A DNA stretch of 64,000 bases from Hexactinellida sp. DTS-2022. Its lineage: Eukaryota; Porifera; Hexactinellida. Below, piece by piece: positions 10,433 through 21,308 of the stretch (position 1 is the first letter of the stretch; each line of letters begins with the position of its first letter). The position numbers and the translations under genes are program-made. The notes under the pieces are model-generated. The model was not told where the DNA came from. It saw only the letters and a program-made list of their open reading frames with translations, and ran no database searches. The stretch spans positions 1,426,001 to 1,490,000 of the forward strand of contig JAPNXP010000004.1 of NCBI GenBank assembly GCA_028753945.1. The letters are read 5' to 3'.

Positions 10433-12336
10433 AAACGTATTTAATTATTATTTATTTATACGAATTAACCTAACCTTCGTTATTGTATAGTATTTTATTA
10501 TTATAATTCATTATTAATTAAGGATGAATACAATTTACACAAATTCTAATACAGTACTGAGTACTGTGAGTAACGAATTTTTATATCTAAGTGGCCGATT
10601 TTGTGATTAGTATCTTATGTGACTTAGTAACTTATTAATTTTCCAAGTTTGGTTGATTGCTTGTTATGCTAAATGTTTGGGGAAATTGGGGCCGTCGACA
10701 CTTCAAAAGTGGCCTGCATATTCCTATCATGTTCCACTTGTGGCACAGGTGGCACAAATTTAAAGTGACTGTAAGTTAAAAACTAATTGTAGGAATATTT
10801 ATTGTAAGGTGTCTCCTCAAGTAATTTCTTTGTCAACAGTATGACATTTAATGGGTGTACAACAGTGGCGTAGCCAGGGAGGGGCCAGACGGGGCCAGGC
10901 CCCGGTTAGCGCGGCTGAGGCTTGGGGCCCGACCGGCTCAGTATTTCAACCCTGGGACCCTGCTGAAATACATAGTCAGGGCCTGCTGCAAAGGCGCATC
11001 TAGGACAAGGATGGGGTGCAAACATATTCTTCGTGGATACCGTTACTTTACTGTCCTATTATTGTTCAAACCAAATACTCTGGTTCAAAATCTAATTACT
11101 CTCATACTTTCTCAAGCTTTTTTTTCAAAAGTGTGCAACCTCTATTATCCGAACTATGTACAGTGCCCTACCAAAAGTATTCGTACGTCGCCGATAAATT
11201 CTGAATTTTAATTATAGATTTGCTGTCGAATTAAATCATACAATTAGCTAAAGGCTCGCACAAGGGTGGGGTTGGTTAACCGATGAGGCTACGGTTACAA
11301 TTCGATTTCTCGCCACGCTTAATTTAATTAACTGGTTAACCGCCCATCCTACTCAATACTATAAATCCTTTAGAAATTTTGATTATACTACAGAATAAGA
11401 CTCAGGCTCACTAATCGGGTCACTTGGCTATAAATAGAAACATAAATAGTGTTAAATTATACCGGTTAATCGGGCCAACACCTTTATTCCGCTTAATCGG
11501 CTCAAAATGGCCTGGTCCCGACTCCCGATGCAATGTGACCCTATTAAGCGAAGTATACTGTAAATTCTGTAATTACTATATCAATAGTCACTTATGCAGC
11601 TATTATTTGGGCCTATTTTTTGTTTACAAATGATTTTGGCAGATTAGAAAGTTTTAAATGAATTTATCGCAAAGAAGAGTTACTGGTCACAATTGTTTAC
11701 GAATTTCTAATTGTATTGATCATGGATATATAAGTAATTATATAAACCTATTTAGAACTCTTACTGTGTGTTTCTGTATTACAAAATCTGTATTACAAAA
11801 TTTGAAATATATTGCATTGATTAATACAAGAAAATTAATTTAAATTACATAGTATTTAAAGAAAATTTGGGCCTAAATGAGGAGTGCTCGCACCAACATC
11901 GAAATGCTTCCGCCGCCACTGAAACAACGTTTCAAATTCTTTCAACAATTCAATGAACCTAGTTTTTGTTCATTATTCAAATAATTTCGGTCCAGTGTAG
12001 ATGATCGTCGTTGAAACTATCGACCTCCCATAATGAGCGAGCTCTAGCCAGTGAGTCTCCTACGGTTGCTCGCTCTAGAATCTCGATCCTAGCCTTGCCC
12101 AACGTGATACTTCCATCTTCCCAGTTAAACGTCACGCATCCAAACGCTTTGGGAAACTCGTCCTAGTAGCAGCGCCTGTTCTTCGCCTTGTAAAACGTGT
12201 ACTTTAGTCCAGCAGGTTTCTGCTCCGGGAATGCTGATTGGAATCTCTGCACTCCCAACCACAGTAATGGGTGTTCCGCCTACCCACCTTTATAGTGATG
12301 ATGATATAATTGATATTACAAAAAATCTAAAATTAC
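10433..12336. other. No gene; fragments of several repeat families
   Basis: Recognisable pieces are a GC-rich cagtggcgtagccagg fragment at about 10863-10990, a Tc1-like terminal word (cagtgccctaccaaaagta) at 11160, the ggttaacc family at 11265-11360, and a pogo-like fragment (cttaatcgg, attaagcgaag) at about 11400-11570. The remainder shows no exon. Confidence 0.5.
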
Positions 12337-12434
12337 TACTGTGCTGTTCCGACAGCATTTTCTTTTGGAGGCGCTATCAATCAACTAACCACCGAAATAT
12401 AGTGCCTCCAAAGGAAGATGCTGTCAGCACAGCT
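12337..12434. mobile_element. Palindromic MITE (ctgtnccgacagcat family)
   Basis: The arms gctgttccgacagcatttt and gatgctgtcagcacagc are imperfect inverted copies, with ggaggc...gcctcc inside. It is about 98 bp long. It is the same family as 16291-16384 and 17161-17630. Confidence 0.7.
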
Positions 12435-13264
12435 GAAATAGTTGTTGATATAAAACAGAAAATATTCATAAACAATTCGTGAGAGCAATTGTAACAATCG
12501 TAAAACAGTTACAACCATCCAGCATTTTTTTAAAAGTATAGTATAAGGCATCTCGTGATAGGGGTGGTACAATACAAGTACCACTGTATATAGATAAGGC
12601 CATTCAATAATAATACATTCCGTTGCTCTATCTCCATCCAATTTTCGCAAAATGTGTATAACCATTTGAATGTGATTACAATAATCACAATTATCAGAAA
12701 ATTGGCTAGAAAAAGAGCATCGAAATGTATTATCATTGAATAGGAAGTTGAGGATGGGCTATCAATTGGATCCATCGACTATGCTGTAACTATTCCTTCT
12801 CAAGATATGACCTCAAGCATTGAAATCACATTTCCAAGGCAACAGAGGAATGCGGTAACATTCCATATTTGATTCTGAGATATTTTATGCAAAATAACTC
12901 CTAGATGGGTTAGTCACAGCAATTTGTTTTTAAAAGCGAAATTGAACATTTTACATGCGTTCAATGTTTTGGCATATTTTGTCTAATAGACAATACGGTT
13001 ACGTCATTTTGACCAAGTGATACCTCAAAATATGCGTCTTGTACAAGACCACATTTAGAAAAAACAATTACATAAGTAGAAGCACCCTAGACCTGGCCTA
13101 ACAACTAAGTAATATGGTGATGTTTCTATTTTGAGTTAAGATTTACAAAAAGATTATTGTGTTGTATAGTACAATTTCCCAAATGGAAGCATGAAAAGAT
13201 TAGCACATAATAATAGGAATTAAATCCTGAAACAAATATACGAATCAAAAAGGACATACCTAAT
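12435..13264. other. No gene seen
   Basis: Several frames of 70-95 codons lie on the minus strand, but they show no domain, no conserved motif and no supporting splice signals. Confidence 0.4.
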
Positions 13265-14398
13265 TTCCGGAACGGTACCATTCCGGAAAACCAAAGTACC
13301 TAAATTACGGAACGGGATAGCCGGCAAGGTATTGGTTATTTCAATATTATAGACATTAACAACATTTGGTCTTGCATCCTGATATACTATTTTGTACTAA
13401 ATGTGCTAAATTATGAAGATAAATTGAAACAAACGGTGTAAGAGCGTTTAGGGACCCAGGGGCCGAAATAGTTAACCTATTGTGTTCTTGGGGAGCCCTA
13501 AATCACTAGCGATTTAGGAATCCGAGTTTTGCATAGAGTGAGTGTATTGTTATAAGTCTAATCAATCTTTAGTTGAACTATCCCAGCTCAAGTACCTAAA
13601 TTAACAATTAAATAACGGATCCCTAACTATAAATAAATTACAGGAGGGGTATTAGTTGGACTTTCAATTTTGTAGTTAACTCAGGTTTCATCAGTATGTA
13701 ATGCATACGTGCGTGAGAACATTTGGTGATGGGGTGCTCGACATCACCTTGTCTACAGTCTACAGTGCTAGTGCACGTCTGACACGTGTCACTTATACAT
13801 ACTTAGTGTTTAGGGACTTGCATATGATTACTCTCGTTGTAATATGCACATTGTATCACTGCCCTCCTTCCTGAGTGCGACACTCACCCTACGCTAGTGA
13901 TTTGATGTCCGGAATCGAATATTCCGGAAAGTAGGCATTTAAATTTACGGAATAATTTAGTTCCGGATATTAGGTATTCATATTTTCCGGAATCATTCCG
14001 CACAATTCAGTAATTTGGGTACTTCTATTTTCCGGAATGGTACCGTTGTCATAGTGTCAGCGGTCTCCCAAAAATAATGTCCCCCGGACCTAAAGCACTA
14101 GGGCAGGCTGTCCCCCCGGACCTGTGGCCCCTAGGCTCAGATGTCCCCCACTCGGACTACTTTAAATGTAGAATATGAAACTATAGTGATGTGCATTGTG
14201 AAATTTATTGTTCTGGGACCCTAGTGTGAGGTTTCTGAGGGAAGACATCTGACCCTGAGGGGGACAGCTGGTCCTAGGGTGAGGAGTCCGAGGGGGGGGA
14301 CATCTGACCCTAGGGCCACAAGTCCGTGGGACATTTGACACGGGGGGACCGCTTGCATTCCGACACCGTTCCATACCGTCCCGTTCCGGAAAGTCCAT
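13265..14398. mobile_element. ttccggaa-rich inverted-repeat element with nested gtccccc element
   Basis: The words ttccggaa and ttccggaac recur near 13266, 13915, 13950, 13990, 14030 and 14390 with opposite-facing flanks (ccggaacggtaccattccgg left, attttccggaatggtaccg right). A second, GC-rich unit sits inside at about 14062-14357, with a left end cggtctcccaaa, a right end ggggggaccgc and many gtccccc or agggtcagatg motifs. The reading frame at 14162-14398 is repeat sequence. Confidence 0.55.
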
Positions 14399-14407
14399 TA
14401 AAAAGTA

Positions 14408-15073
14408 TCAAAACAAAATAGTTATAACAATACAATATATGATCCACATAAAAGCCAACAGGGAATAGGGAGGCAGTAACCTATAGCTAAATGATATGAG
14501 AGTTCTATTGAATAGTTTGTCTCCAGATTTATCAGATGAGAGCAAACATATACCATCCACACTCCTCAATACACAGAATGATATATCACTGACAGACAAG
14601 TCGAGTATTGAGAATGTGTCCAGATCATAGCTAGTACCAGCTGTTACCGAATGTATTAGCTTAGCTGCAATTAGTCTATTGGTGTTAGCTGAGTAATTCC
14701 CAGCTGTGTCCACTGCGTAGCAATTAGATACGTTGTACAGCACGCTGATGCCGTCTCCTGCTGGTAAGAACTCAAAGTCCTCGGCTGAGGGAGGGAGACG
14801 ACTAGCCACTGGACAAATGAAAGTAACCGTATTTCCTCCTTCTGTAAGCCAGAGAATCGGACCGGGAATGTAGTCTAGCGGAGTACCCCAAGTAAGGAAC
14901 AGTAATCCCGTTGTGTATTTGTTGGTTAGGTTGAATCTGAACAGGATGTGTTCATCCAGCAAGAACACTTCCTTAATCGGATAGAATGAGTATTCTATGT
15001 AGCAGTGGATAGGAGCTAACAGCAGCGCTGTAGCAAGGAGACATGCTGCTGTAAGAACTGATATTAGTTGCAT
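14408..15073 (-). CDS. Membrane-anchored protein with M35/deuterolysin-like N-terminal region
   Basis: I start at the ATG at 15071-15073 because it opens directly into a signal peptide (residues 1-24, MQLISVLTAACLLATALLLA...), giving 221 residues. Residues ~45-130 resemble the N-terminal beta-sandwich/propeptide region of fungal deuterolysins and peptidyl-Lys metalloendopeptidases (M35). Landmarks are an Asn-Leu-Thr then a Trp-Gly-Thr-Pro-Leu motif (62-66), an Arg-x-Pro-Pro-x-Ala-Glu-Asp-Phe segment (92-100), and Ala-Gly-Asn-Tyr (124-127). No HExxH zinc motif follows. Residues 199-221 are a transmembrane helix ending the protein, so it is a type I anchored protein without a catalytic domain. 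N-glycosylation sites and paired cysteines fit an extracellular domain. It is intronless. The similarity is from recall of motifs, not an alignment. Confidence 0.6.
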   Translation of the reverse strand: MQLISVLTAACLLATALLLAPIHCYIEYSFYPIKEVFLLDEHILFRFNLTNKYTTGLLFLTWGTPLDYIPGPILWLTEGGNTVTFICPVASRLPPSAEDFEFLPAGDGISVLYNVSNCYAVDTAGNYSANTNRLIAAKLIHSVTAGTSYDLDTFSILDLSVSDISFCVLRSVDGICLLSSDKSGDKLFNRTLISFSYRLLPPYSLLAFMWIIYCIVITILF

Positions 15074-15599
15074 CGCAGTGATCGCACTATAAACAAATTG
15101 GTACAAATTATTGAATTAATTAGTGACTTCTTTGTTTCCGATTCTCGGACTATACATACTGATAAATTAATTTAGAATTATGGCTGACGTAAATTTTAAC
15201 TCCATTATAATATAAAGTGCCGGGAAAGAAAATCCTAGATAAACCCCTGGTAGTTGGCTATATTGAAATGACTACCAGGGATGCCAACCTCTGCAAACCA
15301 AAAAGCGGGAGGTTTTGCCATTTTGGCGGGAGTTTTGCCAAAAATCGGGAAGTCGAAGATGAAAAATCGCGTATACCGACAACTCGCATCTAATTTGATT
15401 GGTCAATTTATGTATCATTCTATTTATAAAGAGTTATCATCCAACAACAAATAGTTTCTACTGATCAAAGTCCTAAATACTGAGAGATATTTTTACTGTG
15501 CCGACTATACATAGTATAGTGGCCCTGTTCTAATCATAGTGCTTTGGTTAACCGATTATTACTGTGCCGACTATACTATAGTATAGTGATCCAATATTG
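15074..15599. other. No gene; short repeats
   Basis: The word actgtgccgactata occurs at about 15496 and 15560, each followed by a tatagtatagt palindrome. A gcgggaggttttgcc/gcgggagttttgcc doublet lies at about 15310-15350. There is no exon. Confidence 0.4.
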
Positions 15600-16290
15600 A
15601 AATCACTGCCTTTTTTTTCAGATATTTTTTCTCCGTAGACGGTACCCTGGCCAGAGCTTTATAGTTGATGGCCTGAAACTTGGCATGTAGGGCGGATTGA
15701 CCGTATAATTTGCACCTGGAGTTACGATTTTTGATTAACGTGTGGGACACATTTTTGACACCTTTGAAAATTTGTCTGGTCCATAACTCAAAAGATGTTT
15801 TACTAAACCCCAATTTTTATTTCACCAATGGATTCATCATAGAATTCTGCGTCTGATGGCAGAAGAAAATTTTCAATAATGGATTTAATTTCTGCCATAA
15901 ATAGGGGTTGAAATCTCTTTGTTTACTCACACTTCAATTTCAATAAACTGTTAATCTTACTCAATTGTTTCAACTTGCGATAATTATATTGATTTAACTT
16001 GTGATATCGAGCTGGCTTCTATTTAATTGTAGTATATTACTATGCAATGGATAAAATAATATAATATAAGGAATTTGTTGACTTAACTCACTCACCGTGG
16101 ATAACATTGCTAAAATAAATAACTAATAATATAATTTATTATCAATACATAAATGAATGGCATTAAACTAAAGATGGTTTATGTAGAAATAAACTTCTAA
16201 TTTATCTACCGTTCCTTGTGACTCGGACCAATCAACAAATGATTCTTGACACTTTGAGGCGTTGACAACTTGGCGAAAGAATCGAAATTG

Positions 16291-16384
16291 CAGCTGTGCC
16301 GACAGCATGTTCCTTTGGAGGCATTATCAATAAAGCACCACCAAAATATAGTGCCACCAAAGGAACATGCTGTCGGCACAGCTG
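16291..16384. mobile_element. Palindromic MITE, long inverted arms
   Basis: The arms cagctgtgccgacagcatgt... and ...acatgctgtcggcacagctg are perfect over the first ~27 bp, and a further ggaggc/gccacc pair lies inside. The total is 94 bp with no coding capacity. Confidence 0.85.
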
Positions 16385-17160
16385 CAAATTTGGATTTTAT
16401 ATTATTTATATTTCTCCGTAGACTGTGCCCTGGCCACACCTTTATACATTGAGGGCTGAAACATGGCATGTAGGTGCGGAGTGACCTTCAAATTTGCACC
16501 TGGGGTTACGATTTATGATCAAAGAATTACACACCTATTTAAACTCATTATGGCTCATAACATAAATTAAATAATAGTGGCTTACTAAAATTTAGATATG
16601 TGGATAGAGAATTAAATTCTACACCTTTTGGTTTATCACAAATGTTCAATTTGGCCTAGGTTTGTGCCATAATTGGGAGTGCCAATCTCCTCTATTTCTT
16701 CGCACCTCAGATTCAATAAACTGTTAAATCAATTTCCATTGTTTCAACTTGTAATAATTTTATTTAATCTAATTCTATTGTTTAAACTTGTAATTATTAT
16801 ATTGATTTAACTTGTTAAATCTTACTCTATTGTTTCAACTTGCGATAAATATATTTGTTTAACTTATAAATTCCAGCTGGCTTCTATTTAATTGTAGTAT
16901 TACTATACAATAGATTAGATTAAATACAAAGACATAAGGAATTTGTTGACTTAACTCAACTCACCATGGATAACATTGCTAAAATAATTAACTAATAAAA
17001 TAATTTATTATCAATAAATAATGAATGAATGGCATTAAACTCAAGATGGTTCAAGATAGAAATAATTTAAAATCAACAATCGTTCCTTTGTCCCGTACAA
17101 CTTGTTAAATGAGTCTAAACATTATGAGGCGTTCATGACATGGCGAAAAAATCAAAAATT

Positions 17161-17630
17161 GCAGCCTGTGCCGAAAGTATTTCCTTTGGAGGCACTACTA
17201 GTTACCCAAGCACCAAAAGATAGTGCCTTCAAAGCAAGGTTGAAACCGCTCGAACCGAATATCAGTATTCATGAATAGTTGCCCCACCGAATACTGATAC
17301 TGATATTCGGTTGCTTCAACCGAATACTGATAATGATAATATTTGGTACGTCAACCAAATACGAATACTGATGATATTCGGTTGGTAGAACGAATACGAA
17401 TACCGATAATCTTTGGTTGCCCTAACCGAATACGAATACACGTAATTAGAATATTCGGATGGGAAAACTAATATGAATACTGATTATATTCGCTCGGGAG
17501 ACCGAATACCGAATAATGATATCATGTTGGCAACCGAATATCAACTATTCGCGAATAATATTCGGTTCAACCAAATATATCAGTATTCGGTTGCAACCTT
17601 GCTTCAAAGGAACATGTGTCGGCACAGCTG
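17161..17630. mobile_element. Second copy of the palindromic MITE, interrupted
   Basis: The left arm (ctgtgccgaaagtatttcc) and right arm (ggaacatgtgtcggcacag) belong to one MITE. They are separated by the hAT-like element at 17235-17601, whose target duplication cttcaaag is MITE sequence. Confidence 0.8.
17235..17601. mobile_element. hAT-like MITE with perfect 8-bp TSD, body of accgaatactgat repeats
   Basis: The ends are caaggttgaaaccg and cggttgcaaccttg. The flanks are identical cttcaaag (17227-17234 and 17602-17609), which fits hAT transposition. Almost the whole 367-bp body is made of variants of accgaatactgata and its complement. Relatives are at 3080 and 58221. Confidence 0.88.
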
Positions 17631-18216
17631 AAATTTTTGATTTATTGTTGTTTTTCTCCCTAGACGGTGCCCTGGGCACACCTGTATATATTTAGGACTG
17701 AAACTTGGCATGTAGGTAGGTCGATGTGACTGTCTAATTTGCACCTGGGGTTACGATTTTATATTAACAAAATTTGGACACATTTTTAACACCTTTAAAA
17801 AAATTCACCATAAAATCCTGCATCTGATGGGCGAAGAAAAAGATTGATAAAGGGTTTAATTCATGCCATAAATGGGGGTTCAAATTTCTTTGTTTACTCA
17901 CACTTCATTTCAGTAAAACTGTTAAATATAATTCTATTGTTTCAACTTGTAATAATCATATTGATTCAACTTTTGAGATCGGGTAGGCTTCTATTTTCTA
18001 ATTGAAGACTAAGATTATATATTCCATAACAAAGACAGATTATGTGAGTATATTTAATTCTGCAAGAATACTCTGTACTATAAATTTACTGACGTATTAA
18101 TTATAACTAGCGCGCTTCGCTTGCTTTGTCGCTTCGCGGTAGAACACAACCACACCACCGCTTCGCGGTTGGTGTATGGTTTATATACTTCCAACCTTGA
18201 ATATAAAGCGTATATA

Positions 18217-18708
18217 GGCCTGTTGCATGAGAAATTGAATTGCCGTGATAAATTGAATTATCCATGGGTGCCGTGAGATATTGAATTGCCGTGAGAATTT
18301 GAATACAACCATGGATGCCTTGAGAAATTGAATTGCCGTGAGAATTTGAATCTCCAAATTCAATTCAAAGCAATCAAACAATATTTCATTACACATTTTA
18401 TTATGACAATAATAAGGAATAACAATAGACCTGGCAAAATGACTAATTTTAAATATAGAAAATACTACTAATTCTTTCATCAGGTCTAAAACTTGAATTA
18501 TTTAGGTTTGCTAAATTCGGTGTTGTCATCCCATCATAGGTAAACCACTTGCAATATACTGTATTGTATTATTTGCAATCTATAGAGACTAAAGATTCAC
18601 ATTATATGTAACAGGTTGTATTCAAATTCTCACGGCAATTCAATTTCTCACGGCATCCATGGTTATATTCAATTTATCACGGCAATTCAATTTCTCATGC
18701 AACAGGCC
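18217..18708. mobile_element. Inverted-repeat element nested in the Helitron
   Basis: The arms ggcctgttgcatgagaaatt... and ...aatttctcatgcaacaggcc are perfect inverted copies over about 42 bp. The motif gaattgccgtgag recurs inside both arms. The sister Helitron at 20217-20739 lacks it (empty site ctatttaggcctattta), which proves the insertion. Confidence 0.85.
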
Positions 18709-18918
18709 TAAATAGTCAAATTTAACAATGTGAGATTTTAGTGATTACGTCATCATGCGATAATTAGTAAGCATATTGGCAATCTGGTGTGACCAACGTG
18801 TCCGCATCGTTAATGTACATGTTCTATTAAATTTTCAGATTTTTATTAACTCTTAGAGGGCGGGGATTATGTACGGTTAAGTGAATTTTCAGGGTTCTCG
18901 AAATGTGACAATGACGTC

Positions 18919-19074
18919 CATAGGCGTCGTAACACGCCCGGGTGCCCGGAAATGTCCGGGCGGCCCGGAAGGGTTGCCCTTATGCTACGAATACTATACC
19001 CGGAGTTTACCCGGACATTACCCGGAATTTCCGGGCGGCCCGAAGGATTGACCTCTGCATTTACGACGCTTATG
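18919..19074. mobile_element. CATAGGCGTCG MITE with gggcggcccg core
   Basis: The ends ccataggcgtcgtaa and ttacgacgcttatg are inverted. The core carries repeated cccgggtgcccgg, gggcggcccggaag and their complements, so it can form strong GC-rich stems. The same family is found at 27022-27162, 37308-37993 and about 50030-50113. Confidence 0.75.
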
Positions 19075-19280
19075 ATGACGTCATAACTTGGCGAGGTGTG
19101 AGAAATTTTGAGTGGAATCCTCAACTTGTTGGCGCGTGGCAAAAGTTACCCCTATATGCCAAAAATCACTTTTAGAAACCGTCGAGTTTCTTCAATCAAC
19201 TCGGAACATACAAACAAATATATATCTATACTATTAAAACACAAGCCTGGGTATATATGTGTATATGTGTATATACATGG

Positions 19281-20061
19281 CATACCTGCCAACTTATTTG
19301 TGATATGTCCCTGTACGAGGCTCCTATTTCCCCCTGTACATTGGCCAAAATCCCTGTACACCCCAAAAAATCTTTCTTGTAATGGTGAAAACATTAGTTT
19401 ATATAGATTGTACTGGGAATCCCTGTATGCTCGACTAGTAACCAGGGATGGAAACAGCCAAGCAGTGGCTGTTAACAGCAAATGAAAATCGAAGCTGTTA
19501 ACAGCTAGATGCTGACTAATGCATAATTGAAATATTATTATATAATCATTTAGGTTCATTTTCACTGTTATGTAAATACGATATGCAATTCGAATCTAAA
19601 CATTTTTGAGTATAACTTTCTTGCTTGTCCCTCTTCCTTAATTTTTATTGATACAATTATTGAATTTGAACAGCTTGAATAAGCTATTAACAGCTAGAAT
19701 TGGCTGTTAATAATTCACATTGGCTGTTAACAGCTTAAAGGCGACTTAAATGCAGTTAAGGTTGAATGCCAATTGGGGACGAATTCTTAGCTGTTAACAG
19801 CTAATAGTTAGCTGTTAACAGCAAAAAGCCCAAATGGCTGTTAACAGCAGATTCACCACCCCTGATAGTAACAGATTATTTACACAAAACAAAATGCTAT
19901 ATTTAGATGGTGTAGACATGTTTAGGTATTAATAGACTCACAATTATTAATTTTTCCCTGGCTTAAAATCCCTGTACAAATTTAAAATCCCTGTACGGTC
20001 CAGCCAAAATTGTCAAAATCACTGTACTGTACAGGGAATCCCTGTACGGTTGGCAGGTATG
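19281..20061. mobile_element. Non-autonomous MULE (CATACCTGCCAAC ends)
   Basis: The left end catacctgccaac and right end gttggcaggtatg are inverted. The first ~90 bp (ccctgtacgagg, ccctgtacattggccaaaat) match the inverted right end of the MULE transposase element at 44324-46668. Inner sequence (cacaaaacaaaatgcta..., tagactcacaatta) matches in inverse the fragment at 31411. It is interrupted by the hAT-like MITE at 19443-19864. Confidence 0.8.
19443..19864. mobile_element. hAT-like MITE with gctgttaacagc repeats
   Basis: The ends are cagggatgg and ccacccctg. The flanks ctagtaac (19435-19442) and atagtaac (19865-19872) are an 8-bp duplication with one change. The perfect 12-bp palindrome gctgttaacagc or a close variant occurs about nine times in the 422-bp body. 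Confidence 0.85.
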
Positions 20062-20062
20062 A

Positions 20063-20216
20063 CATGGGCGTACCATGGGGGGGGGCTGGGGGTGCCTGGC
20101 CCCCCAAAATTTACCTGGGCTCCCCCCAAATTTTCTACAATAACTTTGAATAAGGATAGATTGAGCGTACATGTAAACAAAGGCCCCCCAAAAATTTTTG
20201 GTTGGCTACGCCCATG
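20063..20216. mobile_element. CATGGGCGTAGCC MITE
   Basis: The ends catgggcgtacc and ggctacgcccatg are inverted, with C-rich ccccccaaaattt doublets inside each. It lies one base beyond the MULE-type element. A fragment of the family is nested at 9394-9545. Confidence 0.7.
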
Positions 20217-20739
20217 TGTATATATTTGTTTGTATGTTACGAGTTGATTGAAGAAAGTGGACGGTTTCCAAATGGGATTTTTGGCATATAGAGGTAACTT
20301 TTGGCACCCGCCAACAAGTTGAGGTTTCCACTCAAAATTTCTCACACCTCGACAAGTTATGACGTCATTGTCACATTTCGAGAACCTTGAAAATTAACTT
20401 AATCGCACATAATTCGCACCCTTTAGATAAAAATCTGAAAATTTAATAGAACATGTACATTGTACATGTTCTATTAAATTTTCAGATTTTTATCTCTTAA
20501 TTAATGTACATTGTACATTAATGATGCGGACACATTGGTCACACCAGATCGCCAACATGCTAACTCATTATCGCATGATGACGTAATCATTAAAATTTCA
20601 CATTGTTAAATTTGACTATTTAGGCCTATTTACGCTTTATAATCAATATTAGGAGTATATAAACCACACACCAACCGCGAAGCGGTTGCTGTGTGGTTGT
20701 GTTCTGCCGCGAAGCGACCTAGCAAGCGAAGCGCGCTAG
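20217..20739 (+). mobile_element. Non-autonomous Helitron, plus strand
   Basis: The 3' end is gcgaagcgcgCTAG (20736-20739) followed by T. Hairpin-forming accgcgaagcggt and ctgccgcgaagcg lie upstream. It contains a perfect internal palindrome of agaacatgtacattgtacatgttct plus flanks near 20445-20490. It faces the related copy at 18107-19232. Confidence 0.7.
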
Positions 20740-20776
20740 TATGTATAAATATATACAGGTTTGTGTTTTGATAGTA

Positions 20777-20915
20777 CGAGCCCTTCGGTCTCGGTCGCTT
20801 TGCGACGGATCACTCTCACAAAAGTCGCTTCGCGACTTTTGTACGTTCGTTTAGGCACTACGCGATAGAATTAACGGCCGCTTCGCGGCCTTTCCCTTCC
20901 CAAAAAGCTGTAATA
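20777..20915 (-). mobile_element. Helitron 3' fragment (CCGAAGGGCTCG family)
   Basis: On the minus strand it ends ...ccgagaccgaagggctcg, the same terminus as complete copies at 44452, 54391 and 61960. Hairpins aaagtcgcttcgcgacttt and ggccgcttcgcggcc lie inside. A pogo-like MITE follows at 20916. Confidence 0.65.
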
Positions 20916-21094
20916 CAGTGGATGCCGGTTATAAGCACATCGTCGGGAACTGCACTTAATGTGCACTGCTTATAACCGGCATGTTCTTATTACCGACATA
21001 AATTATACAGGGTATATAGCAACCGTTTTCCAACATAGTATTCTTATATCCGATATGTTCTTATAACCGGTGTGCTTATATTCGACATCTACTG
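20916..21094. mobile_element. pogo/Tigger-like MITE (CAGTGGATGCCGG ends)
   Basis: The ends are cagtggatgccggttataag and ...cttatattcgacatctactg, with TA on both sides. It belongs to a four-copy family (30258, 36875 in inverse, 56641) that shares gcttataacc and gcttatatccgaca blocks. Confidence 0.85.
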
Positions 21095-21261
21095 TATTAC
21101 TAATGAGTTCACCTGTAGCTAGTGAATTACACACTACGTGTATTACTTGATGAAGCGCCTAAAATTCATTTTTGGGTTGTGATTACTGTAATTTATTTGT
21201 GGAAGTTATTCTCATTACTCAATAGTTATTAATTATTAGTTAATTAATAGCCCAATAATTC

Positions 21262-21308
21262 TTAAAGATGAGAATAAGACCGCGAAGCGGTCTTATTCTC
21301 ATCTTTAA
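21262..21308. other. Perfect 22-bp hairpin with 3-nt loop
   Basis: The arms 21262-21283 and 21287-21308 are exact inverse complements around gaa, with a GC-rich core accgc-gaa-gcggt and AT-rich outer arms. The core is the accgcgaagcggt hairpin seen in the Helitron 3' ends. It may be a Helitron relic or a separate regulatory or replication structure. Confidence 0.85.

Larger units (their letters stand above)
15600..18060. repeat. Threefold tandem unit of about 0.8-0.9 kb
   Basis: The marker ttctccgtagacggtgccctgg, followed by actgaaacttggcatgtagg and cacctggggttacgattt, occurs near 15625, 16410 and 17650. The later parts of each unit (ttactcacacttca, tcaataaactgttaa, ggaatttgttgacttaactca) recur in order as well. 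Unit 1 carries an intact palindromic MITE (16291-16384). Unit 2 carries the same MITE split by a hAT-like insert. Unit 3 is cut short before the Helitron at 18107. Divergence between units is clearly greater than in the 169-bp or 46-bp arrays, so this is older. Minus-strand frames in the unit are not maintained between copies. Confidence 0.75.
18107..19232 (-). mobile_element. Non-autonomous Helitron, minus strand
   Basis: Read on the minus strand, the 3' end is ...gcgaagcgcgCTAG followed by T (18107-18110). GC-rich hairpins (accgcgaagcggt-type) lie just inside, the classic Helitron 3' structure. It shares its body with the opposite-facing element ending at 20739 (cgcatgatgacgtaatca; gaacatgtacattaatg; ctcacacctcg). 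The 5' limit is approximate. Two other elements are inserted in it. Confidence 0.7.

Noticed and set aside
12381..12775. Two overlapping minus-strand frames as genes
   Set aside because: No domain, no splice signals, and one overlaps the palindromic MITE at 12337.
14162..14398. Pro/Arg-rich minus-strand frame
   Set aside because: Falls entirely within the gtccccc-rich inverted-repeat element.
14408..15073. Active metallopeptidase
   Set aside because: No HExxH or other zinc-binding motif exists in the 221 residues.
14408..15106. Start of the membrane protein at 15106
   Set aside because: That codon is TTG. The ATG at 15071-15073 begins a textbook signal peptide.
18867..19142. Gene in a GC-rich minus-strand frame
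   Set aside because: Coincides with the ggcggcccg core of a CATAGGCGTCG MITE.
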